Shown here piece by piece: positions 1 through 8,197 of a stretch of 33,870 nt of DNA. The notes under the pieces are model-generated. The model saw only the letters and a program-made list of their open reading frames with translations, was not told where the DNA came from and made no database searches. Both the position numbers and the translations under genes were made by a program. How positions within the stretch are numbered: the stretch's first letter is position 1; each line of letters opens with the position of its first letter. Source of the DNA: Gammaproteobacteria bacterium (GTDB taxonomy: Bacteria; Pseudomonadota; Gammaproteobacteria; Arenicellales; Poriferihabitantaceae); NCBI GenBank assembly GCA_030432755.1, contig JAUILZ010000034.1:1-33870 (forward strand). Direction: 5' to 3'.

Positions 1-70
1 TGACCGCCTCGGCCATGATTTCCTCGCCAATGCCGTCGCCGGGCAGCAGCGCGATCTTGTATTGCGTCAT
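1..70 (-). CDS. Isopropylmalate/isocitrate dehydrogenase family protein, 5' fragment
   Basis: Only the first 23 codons lie in the window; the gene runs off the left edge. The start ATG is at 68-70 on the minus strand. The visible peptide begins MTQYKIALLPGDGIGEEI. The LLPGDGIGxEI motif is the N-terminal signature of the beta-decarboxylating dehydrogenases: 3-isopropylmalate, isocitrate, tartrate and homoisocitrate dehydrogenases. These oxidise and decarboxylate 2-hydroxy acids using NAD(P)+. The fragment cannot tell which substrate applies. It lies 44 bp downstream of, and on the same strand as, the crotonase-like gene, so the two could share a transcript. No strong Shine-Dalgarno sequence is visible. 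Confidence 0.75.
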   Translation of the reverse strand, partial: MTQYKIALLPGDGIGEEIMAEAV

Positions 71-114
71 GTCGGGAGCAAAAGAGTTGGAAGACGCGGC
101 CTCCGTGACCGTGC

Positions 115-891
115 TCAATCCCAGTTTGGTTTACGTTTCTCGATAAAGGCGTCGATGCCCTCGCGCGCCTCGTCCATCATCATGTTGCAGGCCATGGCGT
201 CGGTGGCGCCGGCATAGGCGACCGCCAGGGACTGGTCCAGTTGCCGATACACCATTTCCTTGCCAAGTTGCACCGCGTGCGCGGGCTTGTCACAGATGCT
301 TCGCGCGAGCGAGGCCACCGTGTCGTCGAGTTCCGCCGCATCGCAGACTCGGTTGACGAGCCCATAGTCGAGCGCGGCGCCGGCGTCGATAAAATCCCCG
401 GTAAGCAGCATCTCCATGGCGCGCTTGCGCGAGACATTGCGCGTCAGCGCCACCGCCGGGGTGGAGCAGAACAGGCCCACGCGGATGCCGGACACCGCGA
501 AGGTGGCTTCCCTGGCAGCCACCGCGAGATCGCAGGTAGCGACGAGTTGGCAGCCGGCGGCGGTGGCCATGCCATGGACCCGGGCGATCACCGGCTGCGG
601 CAGGGCGACGATCTTCTGCATCACCTCGCTACAGCGGGTGAACAGGCGGTGCTGGTAGGCGTGGTCGTCGTTGGCGCGCATCTGCTTGAGATCGTGCCCG
701 GCGCAGAAGGCGCGCCCGTTGGCGGCGAGCACGACCACCCGGGTGGTTTCGTCGTGGGCCAGGTTGTCGAGCGCTGCCGCCAGCGCTTCGAGCAGTTCCT
801 CGGATAGCGCATTGAACTGCGCCGGCCGGTTCAGGGTGAGCGTGTGTACGCCGCCCTCCCTGGACTCGAGCAGGACGGGTTCAGCGTTCAC
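115..891 (-). CDS. Enoyl-CoA hydratase/isomerase family protein, ECHDC3-like
   Basis: A 258-residue crotonase-fold protein, normal length for the family. NRPAQFNALS (21-30) and FCAGHDL (62-68) are the typical N-terminal and oxyanion-hole/CoA regions. AAGCQLVATCDLA (111-123) and VGLFCSTP (138-145) match the ECHDC3 subgroup as I remember it. The two glutamates used by true enoyl-CoA hydratases fall by my alignment at Q115 and G135, so classical hydration of 2-enoyl-CoA is unlikely. It more probably acts on another acyl-CoA or has a non-hydratase role. The start is GTG at 889-891; no strong ribosome site is visible, but the N-terminus matches the family. The stop of the cytochrome gene lies 37 bp upstream on the same strand. 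Family certain; reaction unknown. Confidence 0.85.
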   Translation of the reverse strand: MNAEPVLLESREGGVHTLTLNRPAQFNALSEELLEALAAALDNLAHDETTRVVVLAANGRAFCAGHDLKQMRANDDHAYQHRLFTRCSEVMQKIVALPQPVIARVHGMATAAGCQLVATCDLAVAAREATFAVSGIRVGLFCSTPAVALTRNVSRKRAMEMLLTGDFIDAGAALDYGLVNRVCDAAELDDTVASLARSICDKPAHAVQLGKEMVYRQLDQSLAVAYAGATDAMACNMMMDEAREGIDAFIEKRKPNWD

Positions 892-928
892 AAGTCAATG
901 CGAATGGGAGTGGCGGGAAGCCGGAAAA

Positions 929-1396
929 TCAGCGCGAGGCTTCCACCATGTGGTCCACCGCTGCGTGGACCTGCTCGTCGCTCAGCGCCATGTTGCCGCC
1001 TTTCGGGGGCATGATTCCGGCGGCACCCTGGAAGCCGTCCACGGCATGGGTGTAGAGGGTGTCGATGCCCTGGGCGATGCGGTCGGCCCAGGCCGCGGCA
1101 TCGCCCACCGCGGGCGCCCCGGCGATGCCGGCACCGTGGCAGGCCGCGCAGGCGGTGTTGTAGACCCCGGCGCCGTCCACCGGTCCGGCGGCCACCTCGG
1201 TGGACGCCGCGCTCGCCGCGGCGGCCTCCGCTTCGGCGCGGGCGGCGGCGGCTTCCTCGGCCGTCATGATGTTCAGCGTTCCCACGGCGCCCACCCGATT
1301 GGCAAGGGATTCGGCACTGTTGTGGTCGGCCAGGGCCGACATTGCGAAAAATCCAGAGGTAAGGATCGCGACAAAAACGGAAACTCGGGATTTCAT
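929..1396 (-). CDS. Cytochrome c5-type monohaem protein
   Basis: A 155-residue periplasmic or membrane-tethered c-type cytochrome. Residues 1-23 form a Sec signal sequence (basic start, hydrophobic core, ALA before DH). An alanine/glutamate-rich linker spans about 47-70. One haem site, C83-A-A-C86-H87, is followed by GDAAAWADRIAQG (98-110) and IMPPKGGN (128-135); M129 is the likely sixth haem ligand. This is the class I cytochrome c5 arrangement. It carries electrons in the periplasm; the partner is not shown by the neighbours. It starts at ATG 1394-1396. It has its own 180-bp upstream gap, so it is probably transcribed separately from the liv operon behind it. Confidence 0.9.
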   Translation of the reverse strand: MKSRVSVFVAILTSGFFAMSALADHNSAESLANRVGAVGTLNIMTAEEAAAARAEAEAAAASAASTEVAAGPVDGAGVYNTACAACHGAGIAGAPAVGDAAAWADRIAQGIDTLYTHAVDGFQGAAGIMPPKGGNMALSDEQVHAAVDHMVEASR

Positions 1397-1576
1397 GGAA
1401 CTACGGTTGCGGATCGGGGGTGCGATTATACCCGACAGACGCCACGGATCGGCAAAGTATCGCGGCGTCCGGGACCGGCCATTTCACCGGTTCGACAGGC
1501 AGATTCGCGGATGCCAACGGCCGGCGGAGGAGAAATCAGGGTACCCGGGATTTTCCGGATCGGCGGCGCCTGGACT

Positions 1577-2284
1577 CTAGCCTCCCAGATAGGCCTGCTT
1601 GACCGCTTCGTTGCTCTTCAAATCCTCGCTCGGACCTTCAAGCAGGACGCTACCGGTATCGAGCACGTAGGCACGATCTGCCAGGGACAGGGCAAGTCGT
1701 GCATTCTGTTCCACCAGGATGATCGTTTTGCCCTGTTCATGGATCTGGCGGATGATGCGGGCGATTTCCTGGCACATTATCGGTGACAGGCCAAGAGAAG
1801 GCTCATCCATGACGATCAGCCGGGGATTCGACATGAGGGCCCTGCCCATGGCCACCATTTGCTGCTGGCCGCCGCTCAAGGTGCCCGCAAGTTGGCGCTG
1901 GCGCTCTTCCAGTATCGGGAAATGGTGGAACACCATCTCCATATCCTTGCGTACCCCCGCAGTATCCCTGCGCAGGTAAGCACCCATTTCCATGTTTTCC
2001 ATGACGGTCATTTGCGCGAATACGCGACGGCCCTCCGGGACATGGGCAATGCCGAGCTTGTTGATCTGCTCCGGCAGGCGTTTTTCTATGCGCTGGCCAT
2101 CGAACGTGATTTCTCCGGACGAAGGGTGTTTCCAGCCCGTTATTGCCCGCAGGGTCGTGGTCTTGCCTGCGCCGTTGTTGCCGATCAGGGTGACGATCGT
2201 GCCGTCCGCAACCGATATGGAAACGTCCTTGACGGCCGCGGTTTTTCGATAGTGGACCGCGATGTTGCGGACTTCAAGCAGCAT
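1577..2284 (-). CDS. livF: HAAT-family ABC importer ATP-binding protein LivF
   Basis: One of two ATPase subunits of a branched-chain amino acid/amide (HAAT) importer; it hydrolyses ATP at the inner face of the membrane. The 235-residue length is close to E. coli LivF. Walker A GNNGAGKT is at 35-42, the ABC signature LSGGQ at 136-140 and Walker B LIVMDEP at 156-162, followed by the LSLADRAYVLDTG tail typical of LivF. The ATG at 2282-2284 overlaps the end of livG by 11 bp, which implies translational coupling. It is the last gene of the five-gene operon. The family also serves urea, short amides and other amino acids, so the symbol names the subunit type, not the substrate. Confidence 0.92.
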   Translation of the reverse strand: MLLEVRNIAVHYRKTAAVKDVSISVADGTIVTLIGNNGAGKTTTLRAITGWKHPSSGEITFDGQRIEKRLPEQINKLGIAHVPEGRRVFAQMTVMENMEMGAYLRRDTAGVRKDMEMVFHHFPILEERQRQLAGTLSGGQQQMVAMGRALMSNPRLIVMDEPSLGLSPIMCQEIARIIRQIHEQGKTIILVEQNARLALSLADRAYVLDTGSVLLEGPSEDLKSNEAVKQAYLGG

Positions 2285-3029
2285 CTTCTTCGGCTCCCAG
2301 GTAGGCCTCGATCACTTTCTCGTCGTTCCGGATGTCCTCCGGCAATCCCTCGGCGAGCTTCTGCCCGAAATCCAGCACCGAAATTTTCTGACACAGGCCC
2401 ATGACGGTCTTCATGTCGTGTTCAACCAGCATGATGGTGATTCCGCTGTGATGAATGTTGCGGATGACTTCGGTCATTTGCGCGGTTTCCGTGTTGTTCA
2501 TCCCGGCGACCGGTTCATCCAGCATCAGGAGCCGGGGATTCGCGGCCAGGGCGATGGCAATGCCCAGAACACGTTGCAGGCCATGCGGAAGGTTCGCGGC
2601 AAGTTCATTCCGGACCTGCGTGAGTTCCAGGAACTCGAGGATCTTCATCGCCTCGACGGCGTCTTCCCGCGCGCGTCGACTGGTTGAGAAGATCGCGCTC
2701 AGCAGGCTTTCGCGCGAATGCAGGTGGCGTGCGACGATGACATTGTCGAGCACCGTGAAATCGTGGATAACCGCGTCCCGCTGGAATGTCCGCACTAATC
2801 CGCGTTGTGCGATGTTTGCCGTGGGTAGGCCGGAAATCCTTTCGCCTTCGAAGAACACCTCGCCACTCGTGGGGCGGAACACGCCGCTGATAACATTGAA
2901 CAGTGTGGTCTTGCCTGCCCCGTTGGGACCGATGATGCCGCGGATCTCGCCTTGTGAAACCTCCAGATCCAGCTCGGACAACGCCGCGAGGCCACCAAAG
3001 TGACGACTCAGGTTCCTGGTTTCAAGCAT
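2274..3029 (-). CDS. livG: HAAT-family ABC importer ATP-binding protein LivG
   Basis: The second ATPase subunit, 251 residues, as expected for LivG. Walker A GPNGAGKT is at 34-41. The signature motif reads LPHGLQR instead of the usual LSYGQQR/LSGGQ; LivG proteins commonly vary here. Walker B LLMLDEPVAGMN follows, then the switch histidine in LVEHDM. It contains the longer LivG-type insert between Walker A and the signature, including LVRTFQRD. The start ATG 3027-3029 overlaps the end of livM by 8 bp and its stop overlaps livF, so the three genes are tightly coupled. It pairs with LivF beneath the LivH/LivM membrane pore. Confidence 0.92.
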   Translation of the reverse strand: MLETRNLSRHFGGLAALSELDLEVSQGEIRGIIGPNGAGKTTLFNVISGVFRPTSGEVFFEGERISGLPTANIAQRGLVRTFQRDAVIHDFTVLDNVIVARHLHSRESLLSAIFSTSRRAREDAVEAMKILEFLELTQVRNELAANLPHGLQRVLGIAIALAANPRLLMLDEPVAGMNNTETAQMTEVIRNIHHSGITIMLVEHDMKTVMGLCQKISVLDFGQKLAEGLPEDIRNDEKVIEAYLGAEEDAA

Positions 3030-4053
3030 GGTCCTGCCCGGTTGTGTTGCCGGGTTCGGTCGCGTAACCGATTTCCTGTTCCAGCTCTCCCGGCTCCGGC
3101 GGGACGAGTTTTCTCAGCAGAGGAATCCTTCGCATCAGCCGTGCCAGGGGGGCAATCAGTATCTCCACGCCACCTGGCATCACCACAAGGAAAAAGATCA
3201 GGATGGCGCCCGCGATAAGTGGCCGCCAGGCCTCGAGGAAGCGGGTGGCCTCGAATACGATCGTCATCAGGATAACGCCGAGGATCGGGCCCCAGAATGT
3301 CAGCACGCCCCCTACTACCACGTAGATGATCAGGTAGACCATGAGGGTTGCCTCGAAGTTGTGCGGATCGATCGCTCCCTGGTGATGTGCCATCAGGGCT
3401 CCGGCGATGCCGGCAAAGAAATTCCCGACAACGAATGCCATGGCCCGGTACCTGGGGACGCGGATGCCGACGCTTTCGCAGAGGTCAGGGTCGGTATGAA
3501 TTGCCTTGAAGGTATCGCCAATCCTGGATCGATCGATTCGATACATGACCAGCAGCGAGAGGAATGCGACGAACAGGCAGACGTAATAGTAGGAGAACAT
3601 TCCACTAAGATCCCACGGACCAATTTCCGCGGGAGGGATCCCTATCATTCCACGGGATCCGCCAAAGGGATTGTTAAATTTGATCCAGATCAGGCGTATA
3701 AATTCGCCGAGCGCAAACGATGCAATAAAGAACCCGAAACCAACCGTACGAAGCAGCGGGAAAACGATCAGGAAGCTGCATATCGCCGCGACGGCACCAC
3801 CAAGCGGTACGGTAAGCCAGAAGGGCAGCCCCGCGAGTTTGCTCAGCAACGCTGCTCCGTAGGCGCCGGTACCCATGATGACTATATGGCTCAGCGACCA
3901 GTCGCCCGTGGTATTCACGAGGCGATAGCTCTGTACCAGTATCAGGTTGATCGCCAGGATGATGAGAATTTCTACCTGGTAGAGCTCTACCGCGTGTGGT
4001 GCGGCGATGGCAAGTGCCAGCGCGATTCCCAGGCCAAGGAGTTTCTGCCACAT
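3022..4053 (-). CDS. livM: HAAT-family ABC importer permease LivM
   Basis: A 343-residue inner-membrane permease. Multiple hydrophobic segments begin at LGLGIALALAIAA (6-18), followed by the family region INLILVQSYRLVNTTGDWSL. The cytoplasmic coupling loop is recognisable around GDTFKAIHTDPDLCESVGI and YRAMAFVVGNFFAGIAGAL, the conserved LivM/LivH signature. The C-terminal tail, about 35 residues rich in Arg then Glu/Pro, is cytoplasmic. It starts at ATG 4051-4053, 15 bp after livH. Together with LivH it forms the transmembrane path for the substrate delivered by the binding protein. Confidence 0.9.
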   Translation of the reverse strand: MWQKLLGLGIALALAIAAPHAVELYQVEILIILAINLILVQSYRLVNTTGDWSLSHIVIMGTGAYGAALLSKLAGLPFWLTVPLGGAVAAICSFLIVFPLLRTVGFGFFIASFALGEFIRLIWIKFNNPFGGSRGMIGIPPAEIGPWDLSGMFSYYYVCLFVAFLSLLVMYRIDRSRIGDTFKAIHTDPDLCESVGIRVPRYRAMAFVVGNFFAGIAGALMAHHQGAIDPHNFEATLMVYLIIYVVVGGVLTFWGPILGVILMTIVFEATRFLEAWRPLIAGAILIFFLVVMPGGVEILIAPLARLMRRIPLLRKLVPPEPGELEQEIGYATEPGNTTGQDHA

Positions 4054-4068
4054 TGGATTCCGACTCCG

Positions 4069-4938
4069 TCAGGCCCTGGTTCTGCCGAGCAAGCCCTCGG
4101 GCTTGACGATCAGGATCAATGCCATCAACGCGACTCCCGCCATGGTGGCGGTGACACCGTCCACCAGCGTGGTAACAAAGGTGTGAATGGTTCCCAGGAT
4201 AAATGCCGCGAGTACGGATCCGCCGATGCTCTCCATGCCGCCGACTATAACGATGATGAATGCAGTGACAATGACATCGTGACCCATGTAGGGCGTCACC
4301 GGCTGGATCGGCGCCATCAGCGCACCGGCCACCCCGGCATAGCCACCGGCGATGAACATTGCCAGCATGGTAACCCGGCTGATGGAAATACCCTGCAGCG
4401 CCGCCACTTCGGGATCCTGGGCACACGCGCGCAGGGCCTTGCCGGCCTTGACGCGGTACAGGAAAAACCACAGTGCAAAGACCATTGCAGCCGCCGCGGG
4501 TACCACGAGCAGCCGCTGCCAGCCGATAAACGCGCCGCCGATCTGAGCCGCTCCCATGTAAGGCGTTGGTACCGACTTTGGTAGCCCGACCCCCCAGATC
4601 TGTCCGACCAGCACCTGGAGCATGAAAGCCAGTCCCGCGGTTGCCATGAACCCGGCAAGCACATTGCCGCGAGTCGGTCTGAAAATCAGTCGCTCCACGA
4701 TGACGCCGATGAGCGCGACGATGGGAAATGCCGCCAATACCGCCACGGGAAAGGGAAGGTCGGCTTCGCCGTAGAGCAGAAACACGACGTAGGCGCCCAG
4801 CATGAAGAATTCACCGTGGGCGAAGTTGGCCATTTTCATGACACCGAAGCCCAGGGCAAGGCCAACCGCCACAGTAGAGTATATGGAGCCCGAGACGATG
4901 GCGTTCGCCAGGGTCTGGGTGAAAGTTGAAAAGTCCAA
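4069..4938 (-). CDS. livH: HAAT-family ABC importer permease LivH
   Basis: A 289-residue inner-membrane permease. IVSGSIYSTVAVGLALGFGV and MKMANFAHGEFFMLGAY near the N-terminus are the hallmark of LivH; the coupling loop reads KALRACAQDPEVAALQGI. The only start I can place is TTG at 4936-4938; no in-frame ATG or GTG lies between it and the upstream region, and no clear Shine-Dalgarno sequence is seen. Weak initiation combined with the hairpin at 5021-5054 would lower permease synthesis relative to the binding protein. Substrate is unknown; the same fold serves leucine-type amino acids, urea and amides. Confidence 0.88.
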   Translation of the reverse strand: MDFSTFTQTLANAIVSGSIYSTVAVGLALGFGVMKMANFAHGEFFMLGAYVVFLLYGEADLPFPVAVLAAFPIVALIGVIVERLIFRPTRGNVLAGFMATAGLAFMLQVLVGQIWGVGLPKSVPTPYMGAAQIGGAFIGWQRLLVVPAAAAMVFALWFFLYRVKAGKALRACAQDPEVAALQGISISRVTMLAMFIAGGYAGVAGALMAPIQPVTPYMGHDVIVTAFIIVIVGGMESIGGSVLAAFILGTIHTFVTTLVDGVTATMAGVALMALILIVKPEGLLGRTRA

Positions 4939-5020
4939 TGTCGTGGAAATTCTGGTCCCGCGACTCAGCGCGCGGGTATTGTGATTTCTAGAGGTCAGCC
5001 TATTCGGGAGCGGCCGGCTC

Positions 5021-5054
5021 CCGGCTGGCGAGGCATCAAGGCCCCGCCAGCCGG
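5021..5054 (-). promoter_or_regulatory. Strong hairpin after the binding-protein gene
   Basis: CCGGCTGGCG at 5021-5030 pairs perfectly with CGCCAGCCGG at 5045-5054, with further GGC/GCC pairing in the loop after one mismatch. It starts 13 nt downstream of the binding-protein stop codon and is not followed by a T-run on the minus strand. It is therefore more likely an RNA-stabilising or attenuating structure than a full terminator. It would give more binding protein than permease/ATPase, as in many ABC operons. Confidence 0.6.
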
Positions 5055-5067
5055 TGCCGCGAAGACG

Positions 5068-6423
5068 TTATGCCCGCTGGTCAAACATCTGGCCCTTGTC
5101 CCGCACCACCTGGATGATTGCATCCTTACGGGATTCGAACCATTTCTCGTACCGCATGACGGCCTGCACCCGCTTGGTGCCATTGCGTACTTCGCAGATC
5201 GGAATGGGCAGCGAAATCATGTTGTCGATACCCCACATTTCGTTGCCACTCATGTTGCCGGGACCAAGCATGGTGGGGAATGACTCCGTGCCGCGCAGCG
5301 CCTTGAGTACCTCGTCCGGGTCGAAGGTGCCGGCCAGTTGACAGCCATGCGCCCAGACTTCGAGCGTAATCACGTGGTCCCAGTCAATGCCAGTGATGTT
5401 GCGGTTGACGTCTTCCGGCGCACCCTCGCCATAACGAGAAACCCAGTTTTGCAAGAACCGGTTCTGGACGGAAGGCTTGCCCCACCACGGGTCGTCGAAC
5501 AGCGGGAAGCTGTTGGTCGCTCCCTCCAGCCATTCCACCGGTACCTTCTGCAGCACGGACTCGTCCTCGATGTAGTTGGCCGAGACCACACCCTTGAATC
5601 CCTGTTGAAACAACTGTTCGCAGATGGACACGACGAAGTCGGGATAGGATAGGTTCAGGCTGACCACGTCCGGGTCTTTCGCCAGCATGGCGGTGACTAC
5701 CGGGGCAAAATCCGTCGTATCGATTGTGTAGTGTTCATCGTAGACCACGTCCCAACCATCCGCGATCGCGGAGCCGACTTCCCAGGCCTGGCAGGTCTGC
5801 CCGATGGTGTCGTCCTGGGAAACCACGGCCCAGCGCTTAAGCGCAGGATTGTTAAACTTGTGATACATGGGCCGCAGCATGTCGATACGCGGCGTGACGT
5901 CTCCACCCGCGATCAGGTAGGGTCGGTCGGGTTTGATATCGGATGAAATCAGGCTTGCGTAGATGACCTTGTTCTTGGTCAGGAACGGATGTGTCGCGTC
6001 GGCAGGATTCCCGCCAATGGCGCTGATGAACTTGACGTTGTGTTTCAGTACCAGTTCCTTGGCGCCCTGCAGCGCCTTGCTGCCGATGGCCTCATCGTCA
6101 AACTTGTGCATGGCCAGCGGATAGCGTACGCCATCCACCAGTAATCCCCCGCGGGAATTGACCTCGTCGATGAACAACTGGTTCCCCGTCAATCCCGGGA
6201 GGCCCCAGCCGGCATCAGGGCCGGACAGTGCCGCGAGAAAACCGATATTGATTGTTTCACCGATGGTTTCCGACGGATTGGCCGCGGCGGCAATCTCTTC
6301 GGGTGACATGTCGGGGAAATAAAAGGCCGGCTCGTCGGCGGCAAGGGCCCTGGAGCTGATCGCGCTACCTGCCGCAAGGGTTGCGGCGCCGGCTTTCAAT
6401 ATGGTTCGACGGGAGTATGCCAT
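5068..6423 (-). CDS. HAAT-family periplasmic substrate-binding protein, Tat-exported
   Basis: A 451-residue periplasmic-binding protein, type 1 fold, first gene of the HAAT operon. The N-terminus MAYSRRTILKAGAATLAAGS carries a twin-arginine motif (SRRTILK) and a cleavage-like ALA near residue 29, so it is probably exported folded by Tat. The mature part starts with INIGFLAALSGPDAGWGLPG, the usual first strand and ligand loop of Leu/Ile/Val/amide binding proteins, and continues with GNPADATHPF and a VSQDDTIGQTCQAWEVG domain crossover. It does not resemble UrtA closely, so urea is not the favoured ligand. It starts at ATG 6421-6423 with AGAGG upstream. Head-to-head placement with an ammonium channel suggests a nitrogen compound as ligand; this is inference. 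Confidence 0.88.
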   Translation of the reverse strand: MAYSRRTILKAGAATLAAGSAISSRALAADEPAFYFPDMSPEEIAAAANPSETIGETINIGFLAALSGPDAGWGLPGLTGNQLFIDEVNSRGGLLVDGVRYPLAMHKFDDEAIGSKALQGAKELVLKHNVKFISAIGGNPADATHPFLTKNKVIYASLISSDIKPDRPYLIAGGDVTPRIDMLRPMYHKFNNPALKRWAVVSQDDTIGQTCQAWEVGSAIADGWDVVYDEHYTIDTTDFAPVVTAMLAKDPDVVSLNLSYPDFVVSICEQLFQQGFKGVVSANYIEDESVLQKVPVEWLEGATNSFPLFDDPWWGKPSVQNRFLQNWVSRYGEGAPEDVNRNITGIDWDHVITLEVWAHGCQLAGTFDPDEVLKALRGTESFPTMLGPGNMSGNEMWGIDNMISLPIPICEVRNGTKRVQAVMRYEKWFESRKDAIIQVVRDKGQMFDQRA

Positions 6424-6817
6424 GGTGTGGATAACCTCTTTTTTGTTTGGAAACTACAAACGTCCTGAACGATGTGGTCAGGACCCCCGGTGTAACGAAT
6501 CGAAACGCTGGTCAGTCACCATCGTCAGTACTAACGGTACACCTTTCGAAAATAGTGTACGGACACAACATGACGCGCGAAAGTACCATTTGAATACCAT
6601 CAAACAACGTGTCTACTGTTGAATTCGCATCAACGTGTTTCATGTGAATGACAACTTTAATCGCGGGTTTGCCAACCATTTGAACAATGGTCTATTATTG
6701 GTACTGGCGAGTGTTTACTAATGGGAATACTATTTTCCTGCGCCGACAAATTGGCCGGTCGCTAACATACAGCTAATACATTAACTACCCCTTCACCACA
6801 CCTGGGAGGCAAACACC
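6424..6817. promoter_or_regulatory. Divergent control region between HAAT operon and amt
   Basis: A 394-bp gene-free region, visibly AT-richer than its surroundings, that must drive both operons. Visible dyads: GTTTG/CAAAC at 6445-6461; a perfect 7-bp inverted repeat GTCCTGA...TCAGGAC at 6462-6484, about 40 bp before the binding-protein start; and GTACAC/GTGTAC at 6537-6560. Direct repeats: ACCATTTGAA at 6585 and 6675, and CAACGTGT at 6605 and 6631. CCATT/AATGG forms a further dyad around 6676-6690. A ribosome site GGGAGG (6804-6809) precedes the GTG of amt. I could not fit a convincing sigma-54 or sigma-70 promoter. Confidence 0.5.
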
Positions 6818-8179
6818 GTGGATAATGAACTTAGCGCGTTATCAATAATATTTACCGAGTTTTACTATTGGGTCACAGTGGCATTGATGTTTCTCATACA
6901 CGTTGGTTTCTGCATGTACGAGGTCGGCGTCTCACGACGAAAGAATCACCTTCATACGTTGATGAAAAACACGATGCTGGTGCCACTGGTCACTATTACG
7001 TTCTTCTTCTTTGGCTGGTGGATCTACTTTGCCTGGCCCAACGGTCCCGGCATCACCGGTGGCGTCGAATGGGAGGCGGCGGCTCCTTATGCGCCGTGGG
7101 CGGAAAACATGGGGCCCCATCTCGGCGATCGGCTCACCGGCGTTTTCTGGGCGGCATTTCTGCTGTTTTCCTGGACCGCGGCTTCCATCGTATCGGGTGC
7201 CGTCATAGAGCGCATCACCAATGCCGCGTTCTGGATTCTCGCCGTGGCCATCGGCTCATTCTTCTGGATCATAGATGCCGCCTGGGGCTGGCACTACGGT
7301 GGCTGGATGGTGAAGATCCTGGGTTACCACGATGCCTATGCATCAGGGGTCATCCATGCCATCGCGGGGGGATTCGCGCTGGGTGTCCTGTTCGTGCTCG
7401 GGCCGCGTCTCGGGCGCTTTCGTCCGGATGGCACCGTGCGCAATATCAATCCGCGCAATCCCTGGCTGGTCACCGTGGGCCTGTTCCTGATTTATACCGG
7501 GTTCTGGGGTTTCTACGTCGCCTGTAACGTGCCGATCATCGACATGGGCGCGGAAGTGGGGGACAGTACAGCCTACTTTACCGGTACGAATATCTATCTC
7601 GGCCCCACGACGCTGAGTGGTATCACCTTCAACTTCCTCATGTCGTTATCCGGGGGACTGTTGGCGGGTTACTGGATATCAAAGGGCGATGCGTTCTGGA
7701 CCTATTCATCAGGTCTCGCCGGGATCATCACCGCCTCCGCGGGTAACGATCTCTACCACCCGATACAGGCCATGATCATCGGCATGGTCGGCGTGGTGCT
7801 TGCCTACAAGCTGCATTTTATCGTCGAGCGCAAGTTCAAGATCGACGACGCCGTGGGTGCAGTGGCGGTGCATGGATATGCCGGCTTTATCGGCCTCGTG
7901 ATCTGCGGCTTCGTACTCTGGGGCTATCCATCTTCTCCATACGAGGGTTACGCGGCGATCAATCCGCTTGGAAACTTCATTGGCGCGTTGATCATGTTCG
8001 GCCTGCTCGGGTTCCTGCCCGGCTACGTGATTTCCAGGATTCTTCACGGCATGGGCATGCTCCGCATTCCGCCAGAGGTGGAACTTCTCGGTCTCGATAC
8101 CGCGCTCAGCGAGATCTACGACAGGGACGACGAGGAAATGCGCGCCGCCGAGGCGGAAGTTGCAAAGTCCCTGAAATAA
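6818..8179 (+). CDS. amt: Amt-family ammonium transporter
   Basis: A 453-residue inner-membrane channel of the Amt/Mep/Rh family, moving NH3/NH4+ into the cell. The pore residues are in place: F117 in FSWTAASIVSGAVIERI aligns with the AmtB Phe gate, D172 stands eight residues before H180 (AmtB D160/H168), and H352 in AVHGYAGFIG matches H318, completing the twin-histidine pair. SGLAGIITASAGNDLYHP is the equivalent of the conserved GLVAITAG region. The acidic C-terminal tail (430-453) is cytoplasmic. The start is GTG 6818 with GGGAGG 8 nt upstream. Unusually there is no glnK/glnB PII gene beside it; a 63-residue membrane protein follows instead. Sequence is rather divergent from E. coli AmtB, so transport of a related small amine is possible. 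Confidence 0.9.
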   Translation: MDNELSALSIIFTEFYYWVTVALMFLIHVGFCMYEVGVSRRKNHLHTLMKNTMLVPLVTITFFFFGWWIYFAWPNGPGITGGVEWEAAAPYAPWAENMGPHLGDRLTGVFWAAFLLFSWTAASIVSGAVIERITNAAFWILAVAIGSFFWIIDAAWGWHYGGWMVKILGYHDAYASGVIHAIAGGFALGVLFVLGPRLGRFRPDGTVRNINPRNPWLVTVGLFLIYTGFWGFYVACNVPIIDMGAEVGDSTAYFTGTNIYLGPTTLSGITFNFLMSLSGGLLAGYWISKGDAFWTYSSGLAGIITASAGNDLYHPIQAMIIGMVGVVLAYKLHFIVERKFKIDDAVGAVAVHGYAGFIGLVICGFVLWGYPSSPYEGYAAINPLGNFIGALIMFGLLGFLPGYVISRILHGMGMLRIPPEVELLGLDTALSEIYDRDDEEMRAAEAEVAKSLK

Positions 8180-8197
8180 CCTGCCGGAGTACTTATC

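Noticed and set aside
3028..4584. A 518-codon open frame on the plus strand opposite livM and livH
   Set aside because: It mirrors the codon structure of the real permease genes, is highly charged with no domain, and has no ribosome site; open antisense frames are common in GC-rich DNA.
5068..6423. Naming the HAAT operon urtABCDE because of the adjacent ammonium channel
   Set aside because: Gene order fits, but the binding protein lacks UrtA-like sequence and no urease genes are present, so the substrate is left open.
6700..6725. TGGCGAG-N4-TACTA as a sigma-54 promoter for amt
   Set aside because: The GC at -12 is missing and the spacing does not fit the GG-N10-GC rule.
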